64,000 nucleotides of DNA, taken from assembly GCF_024666525.1 (NCBI RefSeq), contig NZ_CP088294.1, forward strand, positions 4,588,001-4,652,000. Reading direction: 5' to 3'. Under the pieces are notes generated by a model, which was not told where the DNA came from, did not search any database, and worked only from the letters and a program-made list of their open reading frames with translations. Shown here one piece after another: positions 50,139 to 58,548 of this stretch (position 1 is its first letter; each line of letters begins with the position of its first letter). Both the position numbers and the translations under genes were made by a program. The stretch comes from Pseudomonas sp. J452 (GTDB taxonomy: Bacteria > Pseudomonadota > Gammaproteobacteria > Pseudomonadales > Pseudomonadaceae).

Positions 50139-51722
50139 TCAGGCCTGGGCAATCCACTCGGCGGCGCGTTCGGCCAGCATGATGGTCGGTGCGTTGGTGT
50201 TGCCGCCGACCAGGGTCGGCATGATCGAGGCATCCACCACGCGCAGCCTGTCGATGCCGTGCACGCGCAGCTGGCCGTCGACCACCGCCATCTCGTCGCT
50301 GCCCATCTTGCAGGTGCCGATCGGGTGATAAATGGTGTCGGTGCGCTTGCGCAGCACCTCGATCAGCTGCTCGTCCTGGTACAGGCCTTCGCTGTACATG
50401 TCGCGCAGGCCGTAGCGCGCCAGCGGCTGCTGGGCGGCGATCTCCTGGGTCATGCGGTAGCCCTTGAGCAGGGTCTGCACGTCGTCGTCATGGCTCAGCA
50501 GGTTCGGGTCGATACGCGGCGCGCTGCTCGGGTCGGCGCTCGTCAGGCCCACGCTGCCCACGCTCTTGGGCCGCAGCACGCAGACGTGGCAGCTGTAGCC
50601 ATGCCCCCAGTGCAGGGTGCGGTTGTGGTTGTCGACGATGGTGAACACCGAGTGCAGCTGGATGTCCGGCCGCGCCAGGCTCGGGTCGGTCTTGAGAAAC
50701 GCCCCGCCCTCGCCGATGTTGCTGGCCAGCGGGCCGCTGCGCTTGGCCAGGTACTGCACCAGTGCCGAGCCCATCTTCACGCTGCCGCGCACGGAGTAGC
50801 CCATGAACGAGGTGTCGTCGCTCTTGTAGCAGAGCACTACGTCCGGGTGATCCTGCAGGTTCTGGCCGACCCCTGGCAGCTCGTGCTGTACGGCGATGCC
50901 CTGCGGCTTGAGTTCGGCCTCCGGGCCGATGCCGGAGAGCATCAGCAGCTGCGGGCTGCCGAACGTCCCGGCGCACAGCAGCACCTCCTTGTGCGCCAGA
51001 ATCGCGGTGGACTGGTCCTTGATGCGCACCTGCACACCGCTGGCCTGCTTGCCCTGCAGCAGAATGCGCTCGACCAGGGCCCCAGTAATGACCGTGAGAT
51101 TCTTGCGGCTCTGGCGGATCGGCTTGAGGAAGGCGGTCGCGGTGCTCCAGCGGCGGCCGTCGCGGATGGTCACGTCGTACTGGCCGACGCCCTGCTGCTC
51201 GGCGCCGTTGAAGTCCGTGTTCAGGCTGTGCCCGGCTTTGCGCCCGGCCTCGATAAAGGCCTCGGTCGCCACATGGGCCTCGGGGCGGCCGACATACAAT
51301 TCGCCGTCGCCGCCATGGAAGTCGCAGGCGCCGCGGTGGTGCATCTCGCTCTTGCGGAAATACGGCAGCACATCGTTGAAGCCCCAGCCCTGGTTGCCCA
51401 GCTTGGCCCAGTCGTCGTAGTCGCTGTGGTGGCCGCGGATATAGATCATGCCGTTGATCGAGCTGCTGCCGCCGAGCACCTTGCCGCGCGGCTGGTAGCC
51501 CCGCCGCCCATCCAGGCCGGCCTGCGGCACGGTGTCGAAGGCCCAGTTGACGTGACGGGTGGGCAGAATGGCGGCCACACCTGCGGGGGCATGAATCAGC
51601 GGCGAGCGATCTTCCGGCCCGGCTTCCAGCAGGCACACGGAAACCGTCGGGTCGGCGCTCAGGCGGTTGGCCAGCACGCAGCCAGCCGAACCGGCGCCAA
51701 CGATGATGTAGTCGAATTCCAT
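50139..51722 (-). CDS. GMC-family alcohol dehydrogenase (long-chain alcohol, choline-like)
   Basis: 527 residues. GAGSAGCVLANRLS binds FAD, RGKVLGGSSSINGMIYIRG and GSPQLLMLSGIGP are GMC signatures, and the C-terminal YHPIGTCKMG supplies the active-site histidine with NAPTIMLAERAAEW at the end. The closest activity types are AlkJ-like alcohol dehydrogenases and choline dehydrogenases. Here it likely oxidises the fatty alcohol released by the sulfatase. GGAG lies eight bases before ATG 51722. It leads the minus-strand operon, divergent from an AraC gene. Confidence 0.9.
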   Translation of the reverse strand: MEFDYIIVGAGSAGCVLANRLSADPTVSVCLLEAGPEDRSPLIHAPAGVAAILPTRHVNWAFDTVPQAGLDGRRGYQPRGKVLGGSSSINGMIYIRGHHSDYDDWAKLGNQGWGFNDVLPYFRKSEMHHRGACDFHGGDGELYVGRPEAHVATEAFIEAGRKAGHSLNTDFNGAEQQGVGQYDVTIRDGRRWSTATAFLKPIRQSRKNLTVITGALVERILLQGKQASGVQVRIKDQSTAILAHKEVLLCAGTFGSPQLLMLSGIGPEAELKPQGIAVQHELPGVGQNLQDHPDVVLCYKSDDTSFMGYSVRGSVKMGSALVQYLAKRSGPLASNIGEGGAFLKTDPSLARPDIQLHSVFTIVDNHNRTLHWGHGYSCHVCVLRPKSVGSVGLTSADPSSAPRIDPNLLSHDDDVQTLLKGYRMTQEIAAQQPLARYGLRDMYSEGLYQDEQLIEVLRKRTDTIYHPIGTCKMGSDEMAVVDGQLRVHGIDRLRVVDASIMPTLVGGNTNAPTIMLAERAAEWIAQA

Positions 51723-51779
51723 GGGGGCTCCGGATGGGGGGGAAACCCTGGCATTCTTCGCCGGCCCGGGCGACATGGA

Positions 51780-51816
51780 TTGATCTTTGCCGACAGATAT
51801 TTGATTCTTGACGACA
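51780..51816 (+). promoter_or_regulatory. Direct repeats overlapping the first AraC start (probable operator)
   Basis: TTGATCTTTGCCGACA (51780-51795) and TTGATTCTTGACGACA (51801-51816) agree at 13 of 16 positions and repeat every 21 bases. The second ends on the A of the ATG at 51816, so binding would repress the araC gene, and it lies in the shared promoter with the GMC operon. Confidence 0.7.
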
Positions 51817-52835
51817 TGGAGCCCTTAATCCGTACCACCTCCTTCGGCGGCTTCCGCGAGCTGCTCGCTCAGCTGGGGCAGGACCCGCTGCCCTTCCTGG
51901 CGCGTTTTCGCGTGCGCCCCGAGCTGCTCGACGACGAGGACGCGCGGGTGCCGTTCCGCGCGCTGGTGGGCCTGCTGGAGTGCGTGGCCGAGGAGCTGGA
52001 CTGCCCCGACTTCGGTCTGCGCATGGCCGAGTACCAGAACCTCCATGTGCTCGGCCCGATCGCCCTGATCGCGCGTAACGCGACCAGCGCCGGCCATGCC
52101 CTGACCGAGATAGTGCGTTTCATCGGCTATCACAGCTCCGGTATCCACCTCGACCTGGATCGCAGCGATCCGCAGGCGCCGCGCCTGGTCATCGAGCTGC
52201 GCCTGCCCGGGGCGCAACGGCAGATGACCGAGCTGGCCCTGGGCGTGGCGCACAACACCATGCGGCTGCTCTGCGGCCCGGGTTTCGTCGCCCAGGCGGT
52301 GCAGCTGGCGGGCGCCAGCCCGCTGCCGGCGGCGCGCTACCGCCGCTACTTCGGCTGCGAGCTGTATAGCGGCCAGGCGTGCAATGCCCTGGTGGTCAGC
52401 GAGCAGCAGCTGAGCCAGCGCATCGAACGCCAGGACCCGGCCCTGCACCGTGCCCTGGTGCAGTACCTCAGCCAGGTTCACCAGCAGGGCCCCGCCGACC
52501 TGCCGGAGCGGGTGCGCCGCCTGGTGCTGCGCCTGTTGCCGACCCAGCAATGCCGCCTGCCGCTGATCGCCGAGCAGCTCGGCCTGCACGAACGGGCGCT
52601 ACAGCGCCAGCTGGCCGAGCAGGGCCAGCGCTTCGATGAGCTGCTGGAGAGCATTCGCCGCGAACGCGCCGACTTCTACCTGGCCGAGCGCGACATCCCC
52701 CTGGCGCAGATCGCCGGCATGCTCGGCTACAGCGAGCAGAGCGTATTCAACCGCGCCTGCCGGCGCTGGTTTGCCATGACGCCCGGTGAGCGGCGGCGGC
52801 AGTTGCTGGAACAGCGGGCCAACCGCCGCGATTAG
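51816..52835 (+). CDS. AraC-family regulator of the alkyl-sulfate operon
   Basis: 339 residues. The N-terminal 200 residues are an arabinose-binding-like sensor domain (FGLRMAEYQNLHVLGPIALI), and the C-terminus holds the DNA-binding pair IAEQLGLHERALQRQLAEQG and IAGMLGYSEQSVFNRACRRW. It is divergent from the GMC/sulfatase operon, which it likely regulates, and ends in a four-base convergent overlap with the desaturase gene. A near-identical C-terminal fragment lies at 58567-58782. Confidence 0.88.
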   Translation: MEPLIRTTSFGGFRELLAQLGQDPLPFLARFRVRPELLDDEDARVPFRALVGLLECVAEELDCPDFGLRMAEYQNLHVLGPIALIARNATSAGHALTEIVRFIGYHSSGIHLDLDRSDPQAPRLVIELRLPGAQRQMTELALGVAHNTMRLLCGPGFVAQAVQLAGASPLPAARYRRYFGCELYSGQACNALVVSEQQLSQRIERQDPALHRALVQYLSQVHQQGPADLPERVRRLVLRLLPTQQCRLPLIAEQLGLHERALQRQLAEQGQRFDELLESIRRERADFYLAERDIPLAQIAGMLGYSEQSVFNRACRRWFAMTPGERRRQLLEQRANRRD

Positions 52836-53830
52836 CGCGCAGCGGCTTTAGCAGCGCCGCCGCTGACCAGCCGCAACACCTGCCAGTAGCTCGGTGGCGG
52901 CGGTACATGGCCGCGTTCGCGCAGCATGCGGTGCATCAGCGGCAGGCGGAAGTACGGCACCGAGGCCATCAGGTGATGCTCGATATGGTAGTTGACCCGA
53001 ATCGGCGCCACGCAGGCCCGGGCCAGCCAGCCGGCATGGGTGCTGCGGGTGTTGCGCAGCACATTGCGGCTGTCTTCCAGGGCGGCGTGTTCGGCCATCG
53101 AGCGGATGCGGATAAACAGCGGGAAGGGGGTGATGTAGGCCAGCACCCAGACGCCATACAACCAGGCCTCGCCGCAGGCCCAGAACAGGCCCAGCAGCAC
53201 GCTGTTGCTGATCAGCATGCCGGCGGCATTGCGCAGCAGGTCCCGCGGATAGTCCCACCAGCGGCGGCCATCCTGCGGCAGGCGGCGAATGTCGCTGGTC
53301 AGCGACCAGCCGAGCACCCCGGCATCCATCAGCAGGCGGCCGATCAGAAACTTCAGCCCGGTGATGCCGGACAAATCGCGCAGGAACTTGCGCGCCAGCG
53401 AGGCGCGGGTGGTGGGCAAGCCGGCCACCAGACAGAGGTCCGGGTCCGCCTCGGTGGCGGTCTTGGCATGGTGCGTCAGGTGATAGGGGCGGTACTTGTG
53501 CAGCTCGTTCCAGATCGGCCGCGAGCACAGCCAGTCCACCAGCACGTCGTTGGCCCACTTGTTTTTGAACAGGGTGCCGTGGGCCGCATCGTGCTGCAGG
53601 ATGCCCAGGCACAGCTGACGCCCGGCGATGATCACCAGGCCGACCAGCAGCGCCAGCAGGAAAGCCCACAGCGGCAGATGGTCACGGGCCGCAGCCAGGG
53701 CGGCGAAGGTCAGGGCCAGCACTGCCCAGGTCGAACCCACCGCCCAGGCACCCCAGGCGTCGGAGCGCGCGGCGAGCATCTTGATCTCGTCGCGGCTGAA
53801 GATGTCGCTGATCTTGGTTTTCTCGTTCAT
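52832..53830 (-). CDS. Membrane fatty acid desaturase
   Basis: 332 residues, about four transmembrane segments. Histidine boxes HDAAHG (about residue 83), HLTHH (about 118) and NYHIEHH (about 285) are the diiron ligands of front-end or delta-type acyl desaturases. It inserts or modifies a double bond in membrane-bound acyl chains, using electrons from a ferredoxin or cytochrome. No reductase is in the same operon, but one is at 56.4-57.5 kb. The stop overlaps the AraC stop by four bases. Confidence 0.88.
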   Translation of the reverse strand: MNEKTKISDIFSRDEIKMLAARSDAWGAWAVGSTWAVLALTFAALAAARDHLPLWAFLLALLVGLVIIAGRQLCLGILQHDAAHGTLFKNKWANDVLVDWLCSRPIWNELHKYRPYHLTHHAKTATEADPDLCLVAGLPTTRASLARKFLRDLSGITGLKFLIGRLLMDAGVLGWSLTSDIRRLPQDGRRWWDYPRDLLRNAAGMLISNSVLLGLFWACGEAWLYGVWVLAYITPFPLFIRIRSMAEHAALEDSRNVLRNTRSTHAGWLARACVAPIRVNYHIEHHLMASVPYFRLPLMHRMLRERGHVPPPPSYWQVLRLVSGGAAKAAAR

Positions 53831-53893
53831 GTCGATGGCCCGTGAAGCGTTAAAAGGACAGGTGCAACCCTAATCAAGCTTCGGGCTATAAAC

Positions 53894-53930
53894 TTGACTA
53901 ATCACGAACGTAATTTGACTATTCGCGAAC
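53894..53930 (+). promoter_or_regulatory. Direct repeats between the desaturase and its AraC gene (probable operator)
   Basis: TTGACTAATCACGAAC (53894-53909) and TTGACTATTCGCGAAC (53915-53930) agree at 14 of 16 positions and repeat every 21 bases. They share TTGA and CGA with the other AraC repeats at 51.8 kb. Confidence 0.75.
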
Positions 53931-53958
53931 AACTACGCCGCACAGGCAATAGAGCAGC

Positions 53959-54969
53959 ATGTTTCTGATCCGCAGCGGTGCCTTGGATGGCTTCGAGCGA
54001 TTGCTCGGCCAACTGGGCCAGAATCCCGCCCAACTGCTGCGCCAGCACGGCCTCAGCAGCGCCCAGTTGCGCGAACCCAACAGCTACCTCTCCTACCTGA
54101 AACTGGCCGACCTGCTGGACGACTGCGCGCTGCTCTGTCACGAACCGCTGTTCGGTCTGCGCCTGGCGGCCGGGCAGAGCCTGCTGGCCATCGGCGAGAT
54201 GGCGCTGCCAGGCAGCCAGCAACCGAGCCTCGGCGAGGCCCTGGAGTTCGCCAAGCGCTACCTGCACCTGCACGCCCAGGGGGTCAATCTGCAGGGCACT
54301 CTGGCCGCGGATGACTATGAGCTGAGCCTGAGCTTCGCCTTTAGCAACGCCAGCGGCCTGTGGCAGCTCAACCAGCTGGGCGTGGGTCAGCTGTTCAACG
54401 CCCTGGGCTTTCTCACCGGCAGTACCAGCCGCCAGCTGCGCCTGCATTTGCAGCAGGCGCGCCCGCCCGACTGCGCCTGGCTGGCGGATTGGCAGCCGGG
54501 CCGGCTGGTCTTCGACAGCCCTATCAATGGCGTGAGTTTCCCGGCCGACTGGCGCGAGCGCCCGCCGAGTCGCGACGAAGCCCTGACTCGCCAGTATTTC
54601 CAGCAGCGCATGCAGATGCTCGCAGCCCGCTACCCGGACAAGCTGCAGGACCAGGTCTGTCACATCATCAGCAGCCTGCTGCCGGCCGGCGAAGGCAGTG
54701 TCGAACGGGTCGGCGCGGCCCTCGGCCTGCACCCGCGCACCCTGCAGAAACGCCTGCAGCAGGAGGGCAGCAGCTTTAGCCAACTGCTGCAGGAGACCCG
54801 TCTGGGTATTGCCCGCCAGCACCTGCAACAACAGAAGATGAGCATCACCGACCTGGCCCTCAACCTGGGCTATGCGGATGTCGCCGTGTTCAGCCGTCAC
54901 TTCAAGCGCTGGACCGGCCTGTCGCCACGGCAGTGGCGCGCCCAGCAGGGGCTGCGTGCTGAACGCTGA
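53959..54969 (+). CDS. AraC-family regulator divergent from the desaturase
   Basis: 336 residues. The sensor domain (FERLLGQLGQNPAQLLRQHG; LFGLRLAAGQSLLAIG) and the C-terminal helix pair VGAALGLHPRTLQKRLQQEG and LALNLGYADVAVFSRHFKRW fit the same AraC subfamily as the 51.8-kb gene. The 128-base gap with the desaturase carries a clear operator-like direct repeat, so it is the likely regulator of the desaturase gene and possibly of itself. Confidence 0.88.
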   Translation: MFLIRSGALDGFERLLGQLGQNPAQLLRQHGLSSAQLREPNSYLSYLKLADLLDDCALLCHEPLFGLRLAAGQSLLAIGEMALPGSQQPSLGEALEFAKRYLHLHAQGVNLQGTLAADDYELSLSFAFSNASGLWQLNQLGVGQLFNALGFLTGSTSRQLRLHLQQARPPDCAWLADWQPGRLVFDSPINGVSFPADWRERPPSRDEALTRQYFQQRMQMLAARYPDKLQDQVCHIISSLLPAGEGSVERVGAALGLHPRTLQKRLQQEGSSFSQLLQETRLGIARQHLQQQKMSITDLALNLGYADVAVFSRHFKRWTGLSPRQWRAQQGLRAER

Positions 54970-54999
54970 GGCGGCTAAAGGAAGAGTCGCCGCGCCTTG

Positions 55000-55887
55000 C
55001 TATCTCACCGCTACCGCCACTCCATCGGCGGTATGGATCACCGCTCGGGCCTCGGCCAATTCCGCCGCTGAGCTCGGCGTCAGCGCTGGTGCGACGGCAC
55101 GCTGGGTCTGTTTCTCGCGCAGCAGCGGCCAGAACAATTGCACGGCCCAGGATTCCACCTTCACCCCAACCGGCAGGCCATAAGCGTCCTGGGGCCGGCG
55201 GGGGTGGCCGCTGTTGGTGCCATGCAAATCATCCCAAATATTCAGCACATTGCCGTAGTTGGACGAGGCATTGCCATAGCGACCGATGCCGTGGTGCACA
55301 TGGTGGAAGTCCTGCAGGGCGAACAGGTTTTCCAGGCCGTCGAGCAGCACGCCTCCCAGCCAGGAGCGGCGCAGCCAGAGGTCCCAGCGGTAACTGGCAT
55401 GCTGCAGGTACACCACCGTCAACTTGAGTGCCAGCATCAGCGCTCCGGCCTCTTCCGCCCCCATAAACACCAGCAACGGAGCCATGATGTTGACCGGCAG
55501 GAGGAAGTAGTAGAACAGGTTCTCGCGCACGCCCATCAGCACATTCATCTGCGTCGGAATGTGGTGCGGTTTGTGCAGACGCCACAGCCACGGCACCTTG
55601 TGCGCGCTGCGGTGTAGCCAGTAGTTGCCGTAGTCGTCGACCAGCAGGATCACCAGGAAGACCAGCCAGACGTTGCTCTCGGCCAGCACACCTTTCAGAC
55701 CGGGCAGGCCATGCACCAGCACGAACATGATGGCGGCAAACGGGATGGCGCGGATCGTGAAGGCGATGGCGGTGCTGATCAGGTTGACGCCCAACTCGTT
55801 CATGCTCAGGGCATGGGGTTTGCGGAATTCACCGGCAAAGAAGTCGAGCAGCAGCAACAGCATGAAGACGCTCAGGCCGATCTCCAT
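55000..55887 (-). CDS. Sterol desaturase/fatty acid hydroxylase-family membrane enzyme
   Basis: 295 residues with about four hydrophobic segments. Histidine ligands WLHRSAH (about 113), HKPHHIP (about 126) and QDFHHVHHG (about 211) are the diiron motif. It adds hydroxyl groups to, or desaturates, lipid chains using O2 and electrons. The preceding reductase (56.4-57.5 kb) is in the same operon and should supply the electrons. ATG 55887 with AGGAGG was chosen over TTG 55893. Confidence 0.88.
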   Translation of the reverse strand: MEIGLSVFMLLLLLDFFAGEFRKPHALSMNELGVNLISTAIAFTIRAIPFAAIMFVLVHGLPGLKGVLAESNVWLVFLVILLVDDYGNYWLHRSAHKVPWLWRLHKPHHIPTQMNVLMGVRENLFYYFLLPVNIMAPLLVFMGAEEAGALMLALKLTVVYLQHASYRWDLWLRRSWLGGVLLDGLENLFALQDFHHVHHGIGRYGNASSNYGNVLNIWDDLHGTNSGHPRRPQDAYGLPVGVKVESWAVQLFWPLLREKQTQRAVAPALTPSSAAELAEARAVIHTADGVAVAVR

Positions 55888-55889
55888 GC

Positions 55890-56384
55890 TCAATCCTCCT
55901 TGGAATCGGCTGGCTGGAGTGTCTCCAGGAAAAACACCAACTTGCCGACCAGCAGCGGATTGACCGTCACTTGAACTGGCAGGCTGCCGGAGAAGGTCGC
56001 GAATTCGCGGGTGCCGCCGCTGAACGTCAGATGACCGCGATCACCGGTGCCGGGTAAGGTCTGAAAGCGCGCATACAGCTTGGCGCCGCCAAGCGAAGTG
56101 AGTTCGCAGTCACCGCTGCCCGCGGTGATCTTCTTTCCTTCCTGGGTATCGACGATGGCGCACATTGCATGGAAGCGCACGGTTTCGCCCGCGGTGCTGA
56201 TCTTGCCGGCGCCTTCGGCAACGATGCTCAGGCTGGATCTGCCGGGGGCAATTTCCAGTGCAGACATGGTCTTCACGGCCGCGCCGATATCCAGGACATA
56301 GTCCACTACGTCGGTCGAGCCTTGGGCATGGGCTTGAGGGTTAACCAGCAGTGCCGCGAGAGCAGCGATCAATACCGCTTTCAT
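55890..56384 (-). CDS. Secreted hypothetical protein between the reductase and the hydroxylase
   Basis: 164 residues with a signal peptide (about 1-20, cleavage near AHA-QGST). The mature part is beta-rich with a pair of cysteines (MCAIVD and DCELTS) that may form a disulfide, and a final strand pattern SLPVQVTVNPLLVGKLVFFLETL. I do not recognise a family. The ATG overlaps the reductase stop by four bases. It may hold or deliver the lipid substrate in the periplasm. Confidence 0.65.
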   Translation of the reverse strand: MKAVLIAALAALLVNPQAHAQGSTDVVDYVLDIGAAVKTMSALEIAPGRSSLSIVAEGAGKISTAGETVRFHAMCAIVDTQEGKKITAGSGDCELTSLGGAKLYARFQTLPGTGDRGHLTFSGGTREFATFSGSLPVQVTVNPLLVGKLVFFLETLQPADSKED

Positions 56385-57493
56385 ACAGTCATCTCCGTGA
56401 GGGATTGGGTGTTGGTCTGGGTGTCGGCAGCCGGCAGGTTGCTGCGATCGAGGAAGCGGTCGTAGTGCACATGCTCGGCGGCGACCACGCCCTGCAATTG
56501 CCGCAGGGTGGCGTCGATCATCGCGGGCGGGCCGCAGAGGTAGAAACTGCTGTCCGCGGGGCTGCAGAAGCGGCTCAAGTGCTCCCCGCAATAGCCGGTA
56601 AGGCCATCCCAGCCGGAATCTTGCGGCTCGTTCGACAGTACCGGCACCAGCAGCAGGCGCCCGGGCCAGCGGCCCTGCAGATCCGCCAGTTCACGCTGGC
56701 AATACAGGTCGCGCTGGCTGCGCGCGGCCAGGAACAGGGTGAGATCCGGGGTACGTTCGCGGCTGCACAGTTCCTCCAGCATGGCCTTGATGGGGGCCAG
56801 ACCGCTGCCTCCGGCGATGCAGACCATGGGACGCTCGTCGTCGCGCACGCGGAAGTCACCCAGCGGGCCCATCAGCTCGACAGATTCCCCCGTGCGATCC
56901 TGGGCAAACAGCCACTCGGTAAACAGGCCACCGGGTACGTGGCGCATATGGAACGCCACTTGCATGCACCCGTGCGCCGAGGGCGCGGAGCTAAAGGAGT
57001 AGCAACGCGGTGCGCTGGCGAGTTCGGCATGGCCAGGCACGCTCAGTTGCGCGTATTGACCGGCGTCGTAATGCAGCGGCGAATCGAGTTCGACGACCAG
57101 TTGGCGGATATCGTGGCTCAGGGCAGTAACCGACCTGATCTGCCCGTGCAGAGCCTTGACCCCAGCGCCATCTGAGCAGGGTGATTGCCCCGGAATCTCC
57201 AGGGTCAGGTCGCTCAGCGCCTCGCTCTGGCAAGCCAGCAGGTAGCCTTGGCGCAGCGCCTGGTGGTCGACGTGCTGGGAGATGTCGCGCTTGAGCCGCA
57301 CCTGGCCAGTCACCAAGCGGCAGCGACAGGAGCCACATTCGCCGACCCGGCACAGATGGGGAATCCGTACGCCGCCCCGCAGAGCTGCGCTTAGCAACGA
57401 GTCGCCGGCCTCGGCCACGGCCAGCAGGTCGGTGCCGGCAACATTCAGGGTAAAGCCCGTGGCAACGGGAAGTTCAGAAAAATCGGTAAGCAT
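56381..57493 (-). CDS. NAD(P)H:ferredoxin-type reductase with [2Fe-2S] domain
   Basis: 370 residues. The N-terminal ferredoxin domain has CRVGECGSC and a fourth cysteine in LACQSE (plant-type [2Fe-2S]). The FAD domain shows RCYSFSSAP, and the NAD(P)H domain GGSGLAPIKAML with the final YLCGPPAMIDA. It moves electrons from NAD(P)H via FAD to the cluster and on to an oxygenase. It leads the three-gene operon with the diiron hydroxylase, its expected partner. Confidence 0.92.
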   Translation of the reverse strand: MLTDFSELPVATGFTLNVAGTDLLAVAEAGDSLLSAALRGGVRIPHLCRVGECGSCRCRLVTGQVRLKRDISQHVDHQALRQGYLLACQSEALSDLTLEIPGQSPCSDGAGVKALHGQIRSVTALSHDIRQLVVELDSPLHYDAGQYAQLSVPGHAELASAPRCYSFSSAPSAHGCMQVAFHMRHVPGGLFTEWLFAQDRTGESVELMGPLGDFRVRDDERPMVCIAGGSGLAPIKAMLEELCSRERTPDLTLFLAARSQRDLYCQRELADLQGRWPGRLLLVPVLSNEPQDSGWDGLTGYCGEHLSRFCSPADSSFYLCGPPAMIDATLRQLQGVVAAEHVHYDRFLDRSNLPAADTQTNTQSLTEMTV

Positions 57494-57549
57494 GGCGGCC
57501 CCATCGAGGATGGTTTGGTAGGTAGCCGCGAGTCTATGCAGTCACTTTT

Positions 57550-57583
57550 AATGCATCCAATGCATTATTATCATCATGATAAT
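57550..57583. promoter_or_regulatory. Two adjacent 17-bp palindromes between reductase and LysR genes
   Basis: AATGCAT-CCA-ATGCATT (57550-57566) and ATTATCA-TCA-TGATAAT (57567-57583) are both perfect and touch. They lie in an AT-rich island, 33-66 bases before the LysR ATG and 57-90 bases before the reductase ATG. Confidence 0.65.
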
Positions 57584-57615
57584 GACGCTATGACATTAGT
57601 AGGAGCGCCACGCCC

Positions 57616-58545
57616 ATGGATATCAAACACCTGCGCTATGCCACTGCCCTCGCCCAGGAGCTCAACTTCGCCCGGGCCGCGGAAAAGCTGCACCTGAGCC
57701 AGCCGGCCTTGAGCCGGGCGATCCAGAGTCTGGAGGCGCAACTGGGTTTTCTGCTATTCGATCGGGACAAGCGCAATGTCGCCACGACCACGGCGGGCGA
57801 GGCGTTCTTGCAGCAGGCCAAGGGCATTCTGTTCCAGATGCGCACGCTGGAACTGAACATGGCCCAGCTGCGCGACGGCAGTGGCGGGCATGTCGCCTTC
57901 GGTGCCGGCCCCTCACCCACCAACAGCCTGCTGCAGGCAACCTTGGCTAGATTGCGTCGACAGCACCCGGGCATAGCGCTAAGGGTGGACAGCAACAACT
58001 GGCGTTATCTGCTGCTGCATCTGCGTGCGGAGGACATCGAGTTCTTCGTTGCCGACACCCGGGAAATCGGTGCCCAGCATGACCTGGTCATCATGCCGCT
58101 GTGTCGGCAACCGGGCGGCTTCTTCTGCCGTGCGCAACACCCGCTGCTCGAGCGTGCCCACTACAGCCCTGCAGATCTTCTCGAGTACGGCTTCGTCGGC
58201 AATTCCATGCCGGCACCGGTGCAGGCCGGCCTCAAGACATTCCTGGGCCTGAGCACGGCGCAACCGCTGCCTATTGCCCTGGAGTGCGACAACTTCACCG
58301 TGTTGAAGGAGCAGACCCTGAGCGATGACCTGATTCTGCTGGCGCCCCGGGCATCGCTCGTGCATGAGCTAAATGCGGGCCAGCTCAGGGAACTGAGGTT
58401 CGGCGGAACCGAGTCACTCTTCACCGATATCGATATCGTGTACTTACAAGGACGGACGCTCTCGCCGAGCGCCAGAATCGTGGTGGATGTCTTGCGTGAG
58501 ACCGTTGCCAATCAAGCGCCGGAGTTTATCCAGAGCAGGTTCTGA
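57616..58545 (+). CDS. LysR-type transcriptional regulator
   Basis: 309 residues. The N-terminal HTH is MDIKHLRYATALAQELNFAR, with HLSQPALSRAIQSLEAQLG as the recognition helix. The C-terminal 220 residues form the effector domain, with GAGPSPTNSLLQATLARL as the first strand pair. It is divergent from the reductase/hydroxylase operon, with a palindrome-rich gap of 122 bases, so it likely regulates it. It is one of four regulators in 12 kb. The ligand is unknown. Confidence 0.88.
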   Translation: MDIKHLRYATALAQELNFARAAEKLHLSQPALSRAIQSLEAQLGFLLFDRDKRNVATTTAGEAFLQQAKGILFQMRTLELNMAQLRDGSGGHVAFGAGPSPTNSLLQATLARLRRQHPGIALRVDSNNWRYLLLHLRAEDIEFFVADTREIGAQHDLVIMPLCRQPGGFFCRAQHPLLERAHYSPADLLEYGFVGNSMPAPVQAGLKTFLGLSTAQPLPIALECDNFTVLKEQTLSDDLILLAPRASLVHELNAGQLRELRFGGTESLFTDIDIVYLQGRTLSPSARIVVDVLRETVANQAPEFIQSRF

Positions 58546-58548
58546 GCC

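Noticed and set aside
48112..50328. 738-residue open frame opposite the alkyl sulfatase
   Set aside because: Shadow of a high-GC gene; the opposite strand encodes a complete SdsA-type enzyme with zinc motif.
50082..51815. N-terminal extension of the AraC frame to 917 residues
   Set aside because: The extra part is antisense to the GMC gene; the AraC domain begins at ATG 51816.
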